The position numbers and the translations under genes were made by a program. Under the pieces are notes generated by a model. The model searched no databases, was not told the DNA's origin, and saw only the letters and a program-made list of their open reading frames with translations. A DNA stretch of 64,000 nt, from the NCBI GenBank assembly GCA_049840815.1, contig JASGJI010000011.1:425234-489233 (forward strand), in the 5' to 3' direction. Origin of the DNA: JASGDN01 sp049840815. GTDB taxonomy: Bacteria > Chloroflexota > Chloroflexia > Thermomicrobiales > UBA6265. This document shows positions 19,873 to 30,866 of this stretch, one piece after another (within the stretch, counting starts at the first letter, position 1; each line of letters starts with the position of its first letter).

Positions 19873-22251
19873 AAAACTCACCGGGTCCACGTCCACGTCC
19901 ACCCGCACGCGCGCGGGCACCGGCACGGCGGCGAGCCAGGCCCGCAGCAGTCCCTGCACCGCGATGTCCCGCCGCGTGCGCAGCAGCAGCCGGCGCCGGT
20001 GCCGCCCGCGCAGGATGGCGAGCGGCGCGGGCGCCGGGCCGAGCACGCTGATGCCCTCGCCGCCGGGCGCGGCGCGGCCGAGGTCGCGGGCGGTGGCGTC
20101 GGCCGCCTCGGCGGTGTCGGCGGAGACGATCAGCGCGGCGAGCCGTCCGTAGGGGGGCCAGTGGCCGGGCCGGCGCTGCTCCGCCTCGCGGCGCATGAAC
20201 GCCTCCAGGTCGCCGGACAGCAGGGCCTGCATCACCGGATGGTCGGGGGTGAAGGTCTGCAGCATCACCTCCCCCGGCGCCTCGGCGCGGCCGGCGCGGC
20301 CGGCCACCTGATGGAGCAGTTGCACCGTGCGCTCGGCCGCCCGCAGGTCACCGCCGGCCAGCCCGAGATCGGCATCGACCACGCCGACCAGCGTCAGGTG
20401 GGGAAAGTGCCAGCCCTTGGCGACGATCTGGGTCCCGACGATGAGGTCCACCTCGCGCGCCGCGATGGCGCGGGCCGCCTCGGCGGAGGCGTGCGGGCCG
20501 GGCAGCGTGTCGGACGCCATGACCAGCAGCCGGGCCTCGGGGAAGAGCGCCCGCGCCTCCTCGGTGATGCGCTCGACCCCGGGCCCCACCGGGGTCAGGC
20601 TGTGCTCCGCCCCGCACGCCGGACAGGCGGGGGGGATGTCGGTGGCATGGCCGCAATGGTGGCACTGGAGCTGGCGGCGGGCCCGGTGCTCGACCAGCCA
20701 CGCGGTGCAGTTCGGGCACTGCATGCGATGGCCGCAGGCGCGGCAGAGCGTCAGCGGCGCGTAGCCACGCCGGTTGAGGAACAGCATCGCCTGCTCCCCG
20801 CGGCTGAATGAGTCCCGCACCGCCTCCACGAGTCGGGGCGCCAGGAAACGCCCCCGCTCCGGGGGGGTCTCGCGCAGGTCGATCAGCGCGATGCGGGGCA
20901 TCGAGGCCCCGCCATGGCGGGCGGGCAGCGTCAGCCGGCGATAGCGGCCGGCCTCCACGTTGGCGACCGTCTCCAGGCTCGGGGTCGCCGAGACCAGCAT
21001 GGCCGCCGCCGCGCACAGCCGCGCCCGCACCACCGCCATGTCGCGGGCGTGGTAGATGACGCCATCCTCCTGCTTGAAGGCGGTCTCGTGCTCCTCGTCC
21101 ACCACGATGAGGCCGAGATCCGGAAAGGGCAGGAACAGGGCCGAGCGCGCGCCCACCACCACCGGGGCCGTGCCGTCGGCGACCGCCCGCCAGGTGACGC
21201 GCCGCATCCGCGACGGCAGGTCGGAGTGCCAGACCGCCGGCGCCACGCCGAAGCGGCGGACGAAGCGCTCCAGCCACTGCGCCGACAACGCGATCTCGGG
21301 CAGCAGCACCAGCGCCTGCCGTCCTCCCCGCAGCGCCTCGGCGACGGCCTCGAAATAGACCTCGGTCTTGCCCGAGCCGGGCACGCCGTCGAGCAGCGTC
21401 ACCGAGAAGGCATGAGCCCCCACCGCCTCGCGCAGCGCGGCGGCGGCCCCCGCCTGGTCGGGCGACAGGCGGGGACCGGGATGCGCGGGATCGGGCGGAT
21501 CGAAGGCCGGAGGCGCCGCCAGCGTCGCCGGCAGCAACAGCCCGGCCTCCGCCATGGCGCGCAGGACGCCCGGCGAGCAGCCGGCGGCGCGCGCGAGGTC
21601 GGGGCCACTCATCACGCCTTTCTCCGCCAGCACCGCCAGCACGCGCCGCCGTGCCTCGGTCAGGCGCGGCGTGGAGGGGGCCGGCCCGGTGACCGAGGCC
21701 ATCCCGGGCCCGTGCCCGGCCAGCGAGACGTCCGGTCCGCCCGATGGAGCCCCCGGCCCGGCTTCCGGACCGGCACCGCGCCAGCCGATCCGTGGCGTCT
21801 CCGGCCCGAGCGCGTTGACCCGCAGCGCCATGGCCAGCACCTCGCCGGGCGTCGCCAGCGTGTAGGCGGCGATCCAGTCGACGAGGCGGCGCAGGTCGGC
21901 GCGCATGGGGGGACCGTCGATCAGGGCGGTGATCGGCTTGAGCCGGTGGTCGGCCACCGCCGCGTCGGGCGGGCCATCCCACACCACGCCGGTTTCGGCC
22001 CGCCGGTTGAGCGGTACCAGCACGAGGTCGCCGGGGGCCACCGTCATGCCAGGGGGCACGCGGTAATCGAACGGTCCATGAAAGGGATAAGGCAACAGGA
22101 CCGGCACACGCGTCGCCGCCACCGCCACGGATGACGCGCCAGCCGCGAACGGACCATCCCGGGACGGGGCCGCCCCCGTCGTTCCACGGGCCGGGGGAGA
22201 CGCGGCGCGCGCCTCGGGACCCTGCCCACGCTTTCGGTCGGTGCCCGCCAT
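19867..22251 (-). CDS. priA: Primosomal protein N' (replication restart helicase)
   Basis: A DNA helicase that reloads the replisome at stalled forks. The N-terminal DNA-binding part includes VLLPYPFHGPFDYRVPPGM. The helicase core has Walker A in LDGVPGSGKTEVYFEAV and the DEEH box in LIVVDEEHETAFKQEDGV. Four Cys pairs form the zinc-binding insert (CRACGHRMQCPNC, CHHCG and CPAC). GTQIVAKGWHFPHLTLVGV and LLHQVAGRAGRAEAPGEV are helicase C-terminal motifs. Intact at about 794 residues. The start at 22251 gives a low-complexity N-terminal extension, so a later start is possible. The stop codon is supplied by repeat B1. Confidence 0.95.
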   Translation of the reverse strand: MAGTDRKRGQGPEARAASPPARGTTGAAPSRDGPFAAGASSVAVAATRVPVLLPYPFHGPFDYRVPPGMTVAPGDLVLVPLNRRAETGVVWDGPPDAAVADHRLKPITALIDGPPMRADLRRLVDWIAAYTLATPGEVLAMALRVNALGPETPRIGWRGAGPEAGPGAPSGGPDVSLAGHGPGMASVTGPAPSTPRLTEARRRVLAVLAEKGVMSGPDLARAAGCSPGVLRAMAEAGLLLPATLAAPPAFDPPDPAHPGPRLSPDQAGAAAALREAVGAHAFSVTLLDGVPGSGKTEVYFEAVAEALRGGRQALVLLPEIALSAQWLERFVRRFGVAPAVWHSDLPSRMRRVTWRAVADGTAPVVVGARSALFLPFPDLGLIVVDEEHETAFKQEDGVIYHARDMAVVRARLCAAAAMLVSATPSLETVANVEAGRYRRLTLPARHGGASMPRIALIDLRETPPERGRFLAPRLVEAVRDSFSRGEQAMLFLNRRGYAPLTLCRACGHRMQCPNCTAWLVEHRARRQLQCHHCGHATDIPPACPACGAEHSLTPVGPGVERITEEARALFPEARLLVMASDTLPGPHASAEAARAIAAREVDLIVGTQIVAKGWHFPHLTLVGVVDADLGLAGGDLRAAERTVQLLHQVAGRAGRAEAPGEVMLQTFTPDHPVMQALLSGDLEAFMRREAEQRRPGHWPPYGRLAALIVSADTAEAADATARDLGRAAPGGEGISVLGPAPAPLAILRGRHRRRLLLRTRRDIAVQGLLRAWLAAVPVPARVRVDVDVDPVSFL

Positions 22252-22342
22252 CCGCTATGCTGGGCCCCATCCGCGGCCCCGGCGGCAAACGCGCCCCCCG
22301 TTCCCGCCACGCGAGCCCCCGGCAGCTTGGGAAGACCCAGAC

Positions 22343-23019
22343 ATGAAGTTTTTCGTCGACACCGCCGACATCCAGGAAATCAGTGCCCTGGCCGCCTCCG
22401 GCCTGCTCGATGGGGTGACCACCAATCCCTCCCTGATCGCCCGCTCGGGCCGCCACATCCTGGAGGTGATCGACGAAATCTGCTCGATCGTCACCACCGG
22501 CCCGGTGAGCGCCGAGGTGGCGGCCACCGAGTACCAACTCGATCATGCGCGAGGCCGACGTGCTGCGCCGCATCGCCGTCAACGTCACCATCAAGCTGCC
22601 CCCCACCCCGGACGGACTGCGCGCCTGTCGCGTGCTCTTCGAGCGAGGGGACCATGACCAACGTGACGCTGTGCTTCTCCGCCGCGCAGGCCCTGCTCGC
22701 GGCCAAGGCCGGCGCCACCTTCGTCAGCCCGTTCGTCGGCCGCCTCGATGACATCGGCCAGGATGGCATGCACCTGATCGCCGACATCGTGCAAATCTAC
22801 AGCAACTACCCGGCGTTCACGACCGAGGTGCTGGTGGCGAGCGTCCGCACCGCGGACCATGTCATCGAGGCCGCCCGGCTCGGCGCCCATGTCGCCACCC
22901 TGCCACCGGCGGTGCTGCGGGACCTCTACCACCATCCGCTGACCGACACGGGGCTGGCGACCTTCCAGGCGGACTGGGCCCGGACCGGACAGCACATCGA
23001 ACGGCTGGAACGCGCCTGA
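22343..23019 (+). CDS. fsa: Small transaldolase / fructose-6-phosphate aldolase type, two frameshifts
   Basis: A class I aldolase of the short transaldolase family in the pentose phosphate pathway. It begins MKFFVDTADIQEISALAASG with DGVTTNPSLIARSGR. The Schiff-base lysine is in RRIAVNVTIKLPPTPDGL. A surplus base near 22536 (CAACTCGATC) and another at 22644 split the gene over three frames. Removing both gives a continuous protein of about 225 residues with EGTMTNVTLCFSAAQALLAA and VSPFVGRLDDIGQDGM. Start ATG at 22343. The stop overlaps the DUF484 start (TGATG). The order priA, transaldolase, DUF484, xerC is a recurrent alphaproteobacterial arrangement. Confidence 0.87.
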
Positions 23020-23714
23020 TGGCGGCGGCGCGCGCGCCGGCCCAGCCGGGCGCGGTCGCCGCCTTCCTGCGCGCCAACCCGGATTTCCTGGCCGAGCATG
23101 CCGATCTCTATCGCGTGCTGACGCCGCCCGAGCGGGTGCATGGCGAGGTGCTCGCCGACCACATGGCGGCCATGGTGCGGGCCGAGCGCGCCCAGTGCGC
23201 GGCGCTGGCCGAGCGGGCCGATGGCGTGCTCGCCGCCGGCCGGGCCGCCGCCGGGCTGACCGCCCGGGTGCAGGAGGCGGTGCTGGCGCTGATGCGCGCC
23301 GAGGATCCGGCCGAATGCATCTCGGGCGTCTTTCCCGCCGTGCTCGCGGTGGACAGCGCCACGCTGTGCGCCGAGACACTGTCCACCGATTCCGGAAGTG
23401 CGGGCGACTCCGGCAGGACGGGCGGCGTGATCTCGCGCCTGCCCCCCGCCGGAGCCCGCGCCCTGCCGCCCGGCACGGTGGCGCGGTTGCTCGACGGCAG
23501 GACGGTCGCCTACCGCAACGAGGTGGCGGACGCGACCCTGCTGCACGGCGAGGCGGCCCAACTGGCGCGGCACGACGCGCTCGTGCTCATCCCGATCGAG
23601 GCCCCGACGCTGCTGGCCTTGTCGGCACGGGACGCCAGCGCCCTCGATCCCGCCCAGGGCGCGGGGGCGATGACCTTCCTGGGACGCGCCATCGCCGCCG
23701 CGCTGGCGCGGTGA
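23019..23714 (+). CDS. DUF484 family protein
   Basis: 231 residues with the DUF484 pattern. The N-terminal VAAFLRANPDFLAEHADLYR is followed by a coiled region with AAMVRAERAQCAALAERADG and a GAF-like C-terminus containing LARHDALVLIPIE. It usually sits upstream of xerC in proteobacteria, as here (10 bp gap), and its biochemical role is not established. Its ATG overlaps the transaldolase stop. Intact frame. Confidence 0.85.
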   Translation: MAAARAPAQPGAVAAFLRANPDFLAEHADLYRVLTPPERVHGEVLADHMAAMVRAERAQCAALAERADGVLAAGRAAAGLTARVQEAVLALMRAEDPAECISGVFPAVLAVDSATLCAETLSTDSGSAGDSGRTGGVISRLPPAGARALPPGTVARLLDGRTVAYRNEVADATLLHGEAAQLARHDALVLIPIEAPTLLALSARDASALDPAQGAGAMTFLGRAIAAALAR

Positions 23715-23724
23715 AGGGGGACGG

Positions 23725-24781
23725 GTGAGCGAGAAACACGCCGGACGCGAGCTGGCCCCGGATCCCGCGCCGCCCCCATGCGCCCACGTCCAGGCCCTTC
23801 GTGCCGACGCCCCCCCGCCCCAGGCCCCTTCCGCCCAGCCCCCTCCTGCCCAGGCCCCTTCCGCACCGACACCGACCGATGTACCCCTCGCCGCCTTCCT
23901 GGCGTGGCTCGCCACCGAGCGGCGCGCCTCCCCGCTCACGGTCGAGGCCTACCAGCACGACGTGGCCTCGTTCCTCGGCTTCCTCGTCACCCATCTCGGC
24001 GGGGAGGCCGACCTCGCCGCGCTGGCCACGCTGAAGGCGGCCGACTTCCGCGCCTGGCTCGCCCACGAGGCGGCGCGAGGCCGGATCGCGGCGACCCGCA
24101 GCCGGCATTTCTCCGCCGTGCGCAGCTTCTTCCGCTATCTCGCCCGGCGTCATGACGTCACCAACCCCCAGGTGCGGCTCGTCGATACCCCCCGGATCCG
24201 CCGGCCCCTGCCACGGGCGCTGACCCGCCGGCAGGCCCGGAGCGTGGCGGAGGAGATCGGCGCCGAATCCGACGTGGCCGCCACCCAGGCCCGCGACACC
24301 GCCCTGTTCACCCTGCTGTACGGCTGTGGCCTGCGCATCTCGGAGGCCCTTGCGCTCAACGTGCGCGACGCGCCGGCCGCCGACGGCGACGAGACCTTGC
24401 GCGTCACCGGCAAGGGCGCGAAGCAGCGGATCGTGCCCGTGCTGCCGGCGGTGCGCGAGGCGATCGCGGCATGGCTGCGCCACCACCCCGCCCCCGCCCC
24501 CGCCGCGCCGCTGTTCACCGGCACGCGCGGCGGGCGACTCGAATCCGGCGGTGGCGCAACGAACGATGCGGACCTTCCGCCGCCACGCCGGACTGCCGGA
24601 ACACGCCACCCCCCACGCGCTGCGCCATTCCTTCGCGACGCACCTGCTGGCCGGTGGCGCCGACCTGCGATCGATCCAGGACATGCTCGGCCACGCCAGC
24701 CTCTCGACGACACAGCGCTACACGGCGGTGGACGCGGACCGGCTGATCGAGGTGTGGCGACGGACGCATCCACGGGCGTAG
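23725..24781 (+). CDS. xerC: Tyrosine recombinase XerC, one frameshift
   Basis: A chromosome-dimer resolution recombinase. A Pro/Ala-rich N-terminal tail (about 50 residues, PPP/QAP repeats) precedes the core-binding domain (LAAFLAWLATERRASPLTVE). The catalytic residues are seen as Arg in YGCGLRISEALAL, Lys in VTGKGAKQRIVPVL, His-x-x-Arg in THALRHSFATHLL-like ATPHALRHSFATHLL, and His/Tyr in MLGHASLSTTQRYTAVD. A surplus A at 24537 (GCGACTCGAATCC) shifts the frame after TGTRGGR, and its removal gives SNPAVAQRTMRTFRRHAG. Start GTG at 23725, preceded by GGGGGACGG. It is the housekeeping copy by context, not a phage integrase. About 350 residues. Confidence 0.9.
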
Positions 24782-24818
24782 GGGCACTCCTCTGGCCACA
24801 CTCCATGGAAGGGGAGTC

Positions 24819-24991
24819 GGGATTCATAAAAAGGAAGAATGTTCTTTTTTGAAAAAAAGAACCAAAAAACTTTTATTCGTTTAGATTCATTCGGTTGCAC
24901 CACCTCGACTCCAAATGAATGAAGTCTTTTTGCTTCTTTTTCTTCAGAAAAAGAAGAGTCTTTTCTTCCACTATTTGTCCCATGAATCCCC
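24819..24991 (-). repeat. Family A double-hairpin repeat, copy 6 (inverted)
   Basis: Clean full copy. The ends GGGATTCATAAAAAGG and CCCATGAATCCC show the terminal inverted repeat well. The GTTC-type hairpin is at about 24842-24863 and the CTTC-type at about 24933-24955. It lies between convergent xerC and meaB. Confidence 0.88.
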
Positions 24992-25017
24992 TGGTGCCGG
25001 CCCTTCCCCGATGGCCA

Positions 25018-26095
25018 TCACCCTCCCGACGCGCGCAGGACCCGCACGATCGCCTCTGCGGCGCTCACCGGGGAGCGGAGTCCCGCCCGCACCGCCGTCT
25101 CGGACTCGTCCGCCACCGCGCGGATGGCCGGGGTATGGCGCATCGCCTCCCGCAGTTTCTCGTCCACCAGCGCCCACATCCAGGTGGTCGCCTGTTCCGC
25201 GCGCCGCGCCGCCACGGCGTCCTGCCGCGTGGGGCCACGGGTGCGGTCGAGGATGACGCGCCACATCGCCTCGAGGCCGGTGCCCTCCAGCGCGCTGCAC
25301 ACCACCACCTGCGGCCGGTCGGCCGGGGCGTGCAACAGTTCCATGGCGAAGGTGTAGCGGGCGGCGGCCATCTTGGCGGGCGTCACGTTGGCGCCGTCCG
25401 CCTTGGTGATGGCGATCATGTCGGCGAGTTCCAGCAGTCCGCGCTTGATGCCCTGCAACTCGTCGCCGGCCCCGGCGAGCATGAGCACCAGCAGCATGTC
25501 GGTCATGTTGGCGACCGCCACCTCCGACTGGCCGACGCCCACCGTCTCGATCAGCACCACGTCGTAGCCGGCCGCCTCGCAGAGCAGCATGGTCTCGCGT
25601 GTCTTGCGGGCGGTGCCGCCGAGCACGAGGCCACTCGGCGAGGCCCGGATGAAGGCGTTGGGATCGACCGACAGCCGCGTCATGCGCGCCTTGTCGCCGA
25701 GCACGCTGCCGCCCGAGCGCACGCTGGTGGGATCGATGGAGAGCACGGCGACCCGGTGCCCCTGCCCGGTGAGCAGGCAGCCGAAGGCGTCGATGAAGGC
25801 GCTCTTGCCGACGCCGGGCACCCCGGTGATGCCGAGCCGGCTCGATTTCCCGGTGTGGGGCATCAGCCGGTTGATCAGATTCCTGCGCCATCGCCTGATG
25901 GTCGGGGCGCTGGGATTCGACGAGGGTGATGGCGCGGGCCAGCATCGCCCGCTTTCCCTCCAGGATGCCGGCCGCGGACCGCTCGACGGTGGGCGGACCT
26001 GGCCGCGCCGGCGGGGGCGCGGCCAGGGAAGACACCGCCGACGAGAACGGGTCGGGCGGCGCGGACGGGTCGGAGGCCGGGGCGCTGTCGGTCAT
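25018..26095 (-). CDS. meaB: Methylmalonyl-CoA mutase chaperone GTPase, one frameshift
   Basis: A G3E-type GTPase that protects and reactivates methylmalonyl-CoA mutase by gating B12 loading. Walker A is LGITGVPGVGKSAFIDAFG. AVLSIDPTSVRSGGSVLGDK, VVLIETVGVGQSEVAVA and the base-specificity element ITKADGAN are all conserved. A surplus base at about 25879 breaks the frame between ESQRPDHQAMAQE and LINRLMPHTGKSSRLGI. About 358 residues after repair. Its ATG at 26095 lies 19 bp after the mutB stop, so it is the last gene of the mutA-mutB-meaB operon. Confidence 0.92.
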
Positions 26096-26114
26096 GATGC
26101 CGCCGCGCGCCGCG

Positions 26115-28305
26115 TCAGGCCGCCTTGGCCACGCGCGAGGCGAGCAGATCGAGCAGCTTGCCCGCCGACTCCGAGATCGCCGTGCCGGGGCCGAACACCG
26201 CGACGGCCCCGCCCTTGTAGAGATCCGCGTAGTCCTGCGGCGGGATGACGCCCCCGACGACGATCAGGATATCCTCGCGCCCGCGCGCGTCGAGCGCCGC
26301 GCGCAGCGCCGGAATGAGCGTCAGGTGCCCGGCGGCGAGCGAACTCGCGCCGACCACGTGCACGTCGTTGTCGACGGCGTCCTGCGCCGCTTCCTCCGGG
26401 GTCTGGAACAGCGGCCCGACATCGACGTCGAAGCCGAGATCGGCGAAAGCCGAGGCCACCACCTGCTGGCCACGGTCGTGGCCATCCTGCCCGAGCTTGG
26501 CGATGAGGATGCGCGGTTGCCGCCCCTCCGCCCTGACGAACGCCTCCACCTTGTCCCGCACGCTGGTGATCCCCCCCTTCGTCTCGCCGAAATCGCGCGC
26601 ATAGACGCCGGTGGCGAGACTGCGGCGTCGCCTGGTAGCGGCCAAACACCTTCTCCAGCGCGTCGCTCATCTCACCGACCGACGCCTTCAGGCGCGCCGC
26701 CTTGATCGACAGGTCGAGCAGGTTGCCCTCCCCCGAGGCGGCGCACGCCGTCAGCGCCGCCAGCGCCGCCTGCACCGCCGCCTCGTCGCGGGAGGCACGC
26801 AGCTCCCGCAGGCGCCGGATCTGGGCCTCGCGCACCGCGGTGTTGTCGATCTTGAGCACCCGCACCGGCTCTTCCCTGAGCGGGCGGTATTTGTTCAGGC
26901 CGACGATGGTCTGCTGGCCGGAATCGATCAGCGCCTGGGTGCGCGCCGCCGCCTCGGCGATGCGCATCTTCGGCAGCCCGGCCTCGATGGCCTTGGTCAT
27001 GCCGCCATGTTCCTCGCACTCGACGATATGCGCCCAGGCGCGGCGGGCCAGCTCATGGGTCAGCCACTCGACGTAGTAGCTGCCGCCCCAGGGATCGATG
27101 ACGTCGTCGGTGTCGGTCTCCTCCTGGAGGAAGAGCTGGGTGTTGCGGGCGATCGCGGCGGAGAAATCCGTCGGCAGGGCCAGCGCCTCGTCGAAGGCGT
27201 TAGTGTGCAGGCTCTGCGTCTCGCCCTGCGTCGCCGCCATCGCCTCCAGGCAGGTGCGGGCGACGTTGTTGTAGACGTCCTGCGCGGTCAGGCTCCAGCC
27301 GCTGGTCTGGCTGTGGGTGCGCAGCGAGTAGCTCTTGGGGTTCTGCGCGTCGAACATCTTGATGATGCGGGCCCACAGCATGCGCGCCGCGCGCATCTTG
27401 GCCACTTCCATCAGCAGGTTCTTGCCGATCGACCAGAAGAACGAGAGCCGGGGCGCGAAGTCGTCCACCTTGAGGCCGGTGGCGACGCCGGTGCGCAGAT
27501 ACTCGAGCCCGTCGGCCAGCGTGTAGCCCAGCTCGATGTCGGCGGTCGCGCCGGCTTCCTGCATGTGGTAGCCGGAAATGCTGATGCTGTTGAACAGCGG
27601 CATGTGCTCGCTGGTGTAACGGAAGATGTCGCCGACGATCCGCATGCTCGGCGCGGGCGGATAGATGTAGGTGTTGCGGGTCATGAACTCCTTCAGGATG
27701 TCGTTCTGAATGGTGCCCGCGAGCTGCTTCTGCTCGACCCCCTGCTCCTCGGCGGCGATGACATAGAGCGCCATGATCGGCAGCACCGCCCCGTTCATCG
27801 TCATCGACACGCTGGTGGTGCCGAGCGGGATGCCGTCGAACAGGATGCGCATGTCGAGGATGCTGTCGATCGCCACGCCCGCCATGCCGACATCGCCGAC
27901 CACGCGCGGATTGTCGGAATCGTAGCCGCGATGGGTCGGCAGGTCGAAGGCGATGCTCAGCCCCTTCTGCCCGGCGGCGAGGTTGCGCTTGTAGAACGCG
28001 TTCGATTCCTCGGCGGTCGAGAATCCGGCGTACTGGCGCACCGTCCAGGGACGGCCGGCATACATCGACGCATAGGGGCCGCGCACGAACGGCGCGAAGC
28101 CGGGAAAGCTGTCGAGATGCCCGACACCGGCCCGGTCCGCGGCGGTGTAGAGCGGCTTGATGTCGATGCCCTCGGCGGTCTTCCAGGCGAGCGTGTCGAG
28201 CGGCTTGCCGATCGCGTGCTCCGCCGTGTCGAGCCATGCCTCCGGGTCGCCGCGCGGGGCGGGCGGGGCGAACGCGATGTCCTTGAAGTTCGGGATCGTG
28301 GCCAT
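26115..28305 (-). CDS. mutB: Methylmalonyl-CoA mutase large (catalytic) subunit, one frameshift
   Basis: Rearranges methylmalonyl-CoA and succinyl-CoA using adenosylcobalamin. The N-terminal barrel has GFAPFVRGPYASMYAGRPWT, VRQYAGFSTAEESNAFYKRN and IAFDLPTHRGYDSDNP. The C-terminal B12 domain has the histidine ligand motif KLGQDGHDRGQQVVAS and VVGGVIPPQDYADL. A surplus base at 26619 breaks the frame just before LATGVYARDFGE. About 730 residues in total, normal for this subunit. Start ATG at 28305 overlaps the mutA stop (TGATG). A GTG one codon earlier is an alternative. It forms a heterodimer with mutA. Confidence 0.95.
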
Positions 28306-30474
28306 CACAGCGCTCCTTCTTCACGCAGCAGCGAGGTCAGTGTCGCCAGCACATCGGCTTTGAGGAAGATGAAGTCGTCCACCCCGGCCTCCCGGTAGGC
28401 CGCCTCCTCGGCGCCGGGATGGCCGGCGAGGATGACGGTGCGCGCGCCGGCCGCCTTCAGCTTCGGCGCCAGCTCCGCCACGCCCGTCGCGTAGAGCTTG
28501 TCCGTCGAGCAGATCACCGCGATGCGCGCGCCGCTCGCCGCGAACGCGGCGACCGCCTGATCGATGTCGAATTTACCTTCCTGCGCCAGCACCTCGAACC
28601 CGCCGGCCTGGAAGAAATTGCTGGCGAAGGTCTTGCGGCCGATCTGCTGGGCGATCGAGCCGAACCCGGCGAGGCACACGCGCGGCCGGTGACCGTGCTT
28701 CGCCTCGAACGCATCGGCCGCGTCGCGCAGATGGTCGTAGGCCTGGTCGAACGGATTGACCGGCAGCGGCGTGACCCGCGCGGGCGCGCCGCCCTCCGGC
28801 ACCAGCGCGGTGGCGAGCTGGCCGATCGTGGCGCCCGCCGCGGCGGCCTCGATGGCGCGCGCCGTGAGCGTCCCCGCCCCCCCCGCCGCCTGGGCGAGGG
28901 CCGCCAGCCCGTCCGCCGCCGCGTGCCCGGCGCGCCAGGCGGCCAGCCGGGTGGAGGCGGCGGCGCGCAGCGGCTCCGTCGCGGCCGGCGGCCGCGCCCC
29001 CCGCGCGCCCTCGGCGGCGTTGGCGTGCTCGCTGACGCCGGTGATCGGGAAGCGGCGGGTGGCGATGTCACGCTCCCGCTTCGCCTGCACGACATCGATC
29101 CGCCGTACCGCCCACCCCTCGGTCGCGGCGGCGATCATGCCCCCCTCCGCCTCGATCTCGCGGAACAGCTCCCAGGCCCGCCCGGCGAGCTGGCGGGTGT
29201 ACCACTCGATGTACCACGCCCCCCCGGCGGGATCGATGACGTGGTTCAGGTGGCATTCCTCGGCGATGATGAGCTGCGTGTTGCGCGCGTTGCTGCGGCT
29301 CGCCGCGACGCCGAGGATGTCGGGCGCCTCGATCGGCACCGTCGTGATGGCGTCGGCGCCGCCGACCGCGCCGGCATAGGCGGCGGCGGTGTTGCGCAGG
29401 ATGTTGATCATCGGTGTGCGCGTGGTGAGGACGCGCCGCGCGGTGGTGGTGCGCAGCCGGAGCCGCTGGGCCTCCTCGCCGCCCCCGCACGCCGCGACCA
29501 CCTGCGCCCACAGCAGGCGGGCCGCGCGGATCTTGGAAATCCCCTGATAGAACCGGCAACCGATGCTGATGCTGAAGGTGATCTGCCGCGCCGCCTCCTC
29601 GATGCCGAGCCCGGCGACGGTCAGCGCGCGGAGATACTCGGCCCCGGTCGCGATCAGGAAGGCGAGAATCCTGCGCCGAGGTGGCCCCGGCATCGTGGTA
29701 GGGACGCGTGTTGACCGTGACCGCGCTCATCCCTGGCGCGTGGGCCGAGCTCCAGGCGGCGAGGTCGGCCATCTGCCGCAACGCGACATCCAGCGGCACC
29801 GCCAGCTCGCCCTCCTGCATGAGCACGCCCAGGGGATCGGCGTTGAAGCCTCCCAGCAGGCTGGCGGGGTCGATCCCCCGTTCCCGCGCCGCGGCGACGT
29901 GGAGCGCGGCCGCGGGCAGGAAGGCGCCGCCGGCCTCAAGCCAGATGCCGGCATGCGCGATCTCGACCTGATCGAGGGCCCGCCGGAGATCGGCGGTGGT
30001 CGCGATCATCACGCCCTCATGTCCGCTGTGGTCCACGGCGCGCGGATCATCGGCGTCGAGGCCGGCCCGCGCGGCGGCGTCGAGCCGGAGCGCGATCGAG
30101 GTGACACCGTTGGTCAGATCGTCCAGGATCTGCGCGTTGACCTCGGCGGGATCGGGCGCGGCATGTTCCTGGCGGATGTCCCATCCCGCCACGGTGGCGC
30201 CGAGCGGCGCGCCGCCGCGCACGAAGGGGGTGAAGCCGGGCACGCCGGACGGGTCGCCGCCGGTGGCGAAGATCTCCTCGTTGAAGAGCGGCTGAAGGGT
30301 AAATCCCTCGTAGGTTGAAGCAAACATCCGCTTCTCGAAGGGCGCCTTCAGCTCCTTCTCGACCGCCGCCCGCCAGGTCGCGTAATCGACACGCGGGAAG
30401 TCGTCACCCAGCCGGAATTCCTTCTCGATCACGTCCTTACCCCCCAAACTGGTCAACGAAACAAACAGATACAT
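28305..30474 (-). CDS. mutA: Methylmalonyl-CoA mutase small subunit, one frameshift
   Basis: The non-catalytic partner of MutB. The N-terminal part shows DYATWRAAVEKELKAPFEKR and PGFTPFVRGG. AHAPGMSAVTVNTRPYHDAGA is the barrel region, and the C-terminal cobalamin-like domain (RPRVCLAGFGSIAQQIGRKT) lacks the DxHxxG motif, as expected for this subunit. A surplus base near 29666 breaks the frame at SAQD, and its removal gives SAQDLAFLIATGAEYLRAL. About 722 residues with the ATG at 30474. A GTG at 30432 (VIEKEFRLGDDF) preceded by GGTAAGGA is also plausible. First gene of the mutA-mutB-meaB operon. Confidence 0.92.
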
Positions 30475-30866
30475 ATCGGTTGCACATCGGTCGGCACCGG
30501 CGAACGCGTCCAGCGGCGGGGCCGCGCCCCCATGCCCGGACGCATGCCGCCCCCGCTGCCGGCACGCCCGCGCATGATTGGTCGCGGCGGACACCCACGG
30601 CGCCGATACGTCCCTGTTTACGAAACGTGGCGCGACGGTATGATCATGCGGGCAGGGGTTGCAACCAGCTCCTGTCATTCAGGTCAGGCCAGGCCGACGT
30701 CCCGTCGCGTTTCGCCGTTCAGCTGTAACAATGTCGCGGCATCTTCATACCAGCGGCACAACAAATGGACCATCATGGGAGCGGACCGCCACATCGAACC
30801 GAATGGCATCACCGGTCCCGCTCCTGCCGGGGCCCTGACCCAGTCATTTCGCGCAGGAGGCTGTTC
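30475..30866. other. Divergent intergenic region between mutA and mce
   Basis: About 390 bp separating the minus-strand mutase operon from the plus-strand epimerase/decarboxylase genes. It should carry two divergent promoters. It is less GC-rich around 30730-30780. No operator or riboswitch could be recognised. In particular, no B12-box-like element was found by eye. Confidence 0.45.

Noticed and set aside
23725..24781. Tyrosine recombinase as a phage or island integrase
   Set aside because: It sits in the conserved priA-transaldolase-DUF484-xerC order, with no att-like repeats or phage genes nearby. It is the housekeeping XerC.
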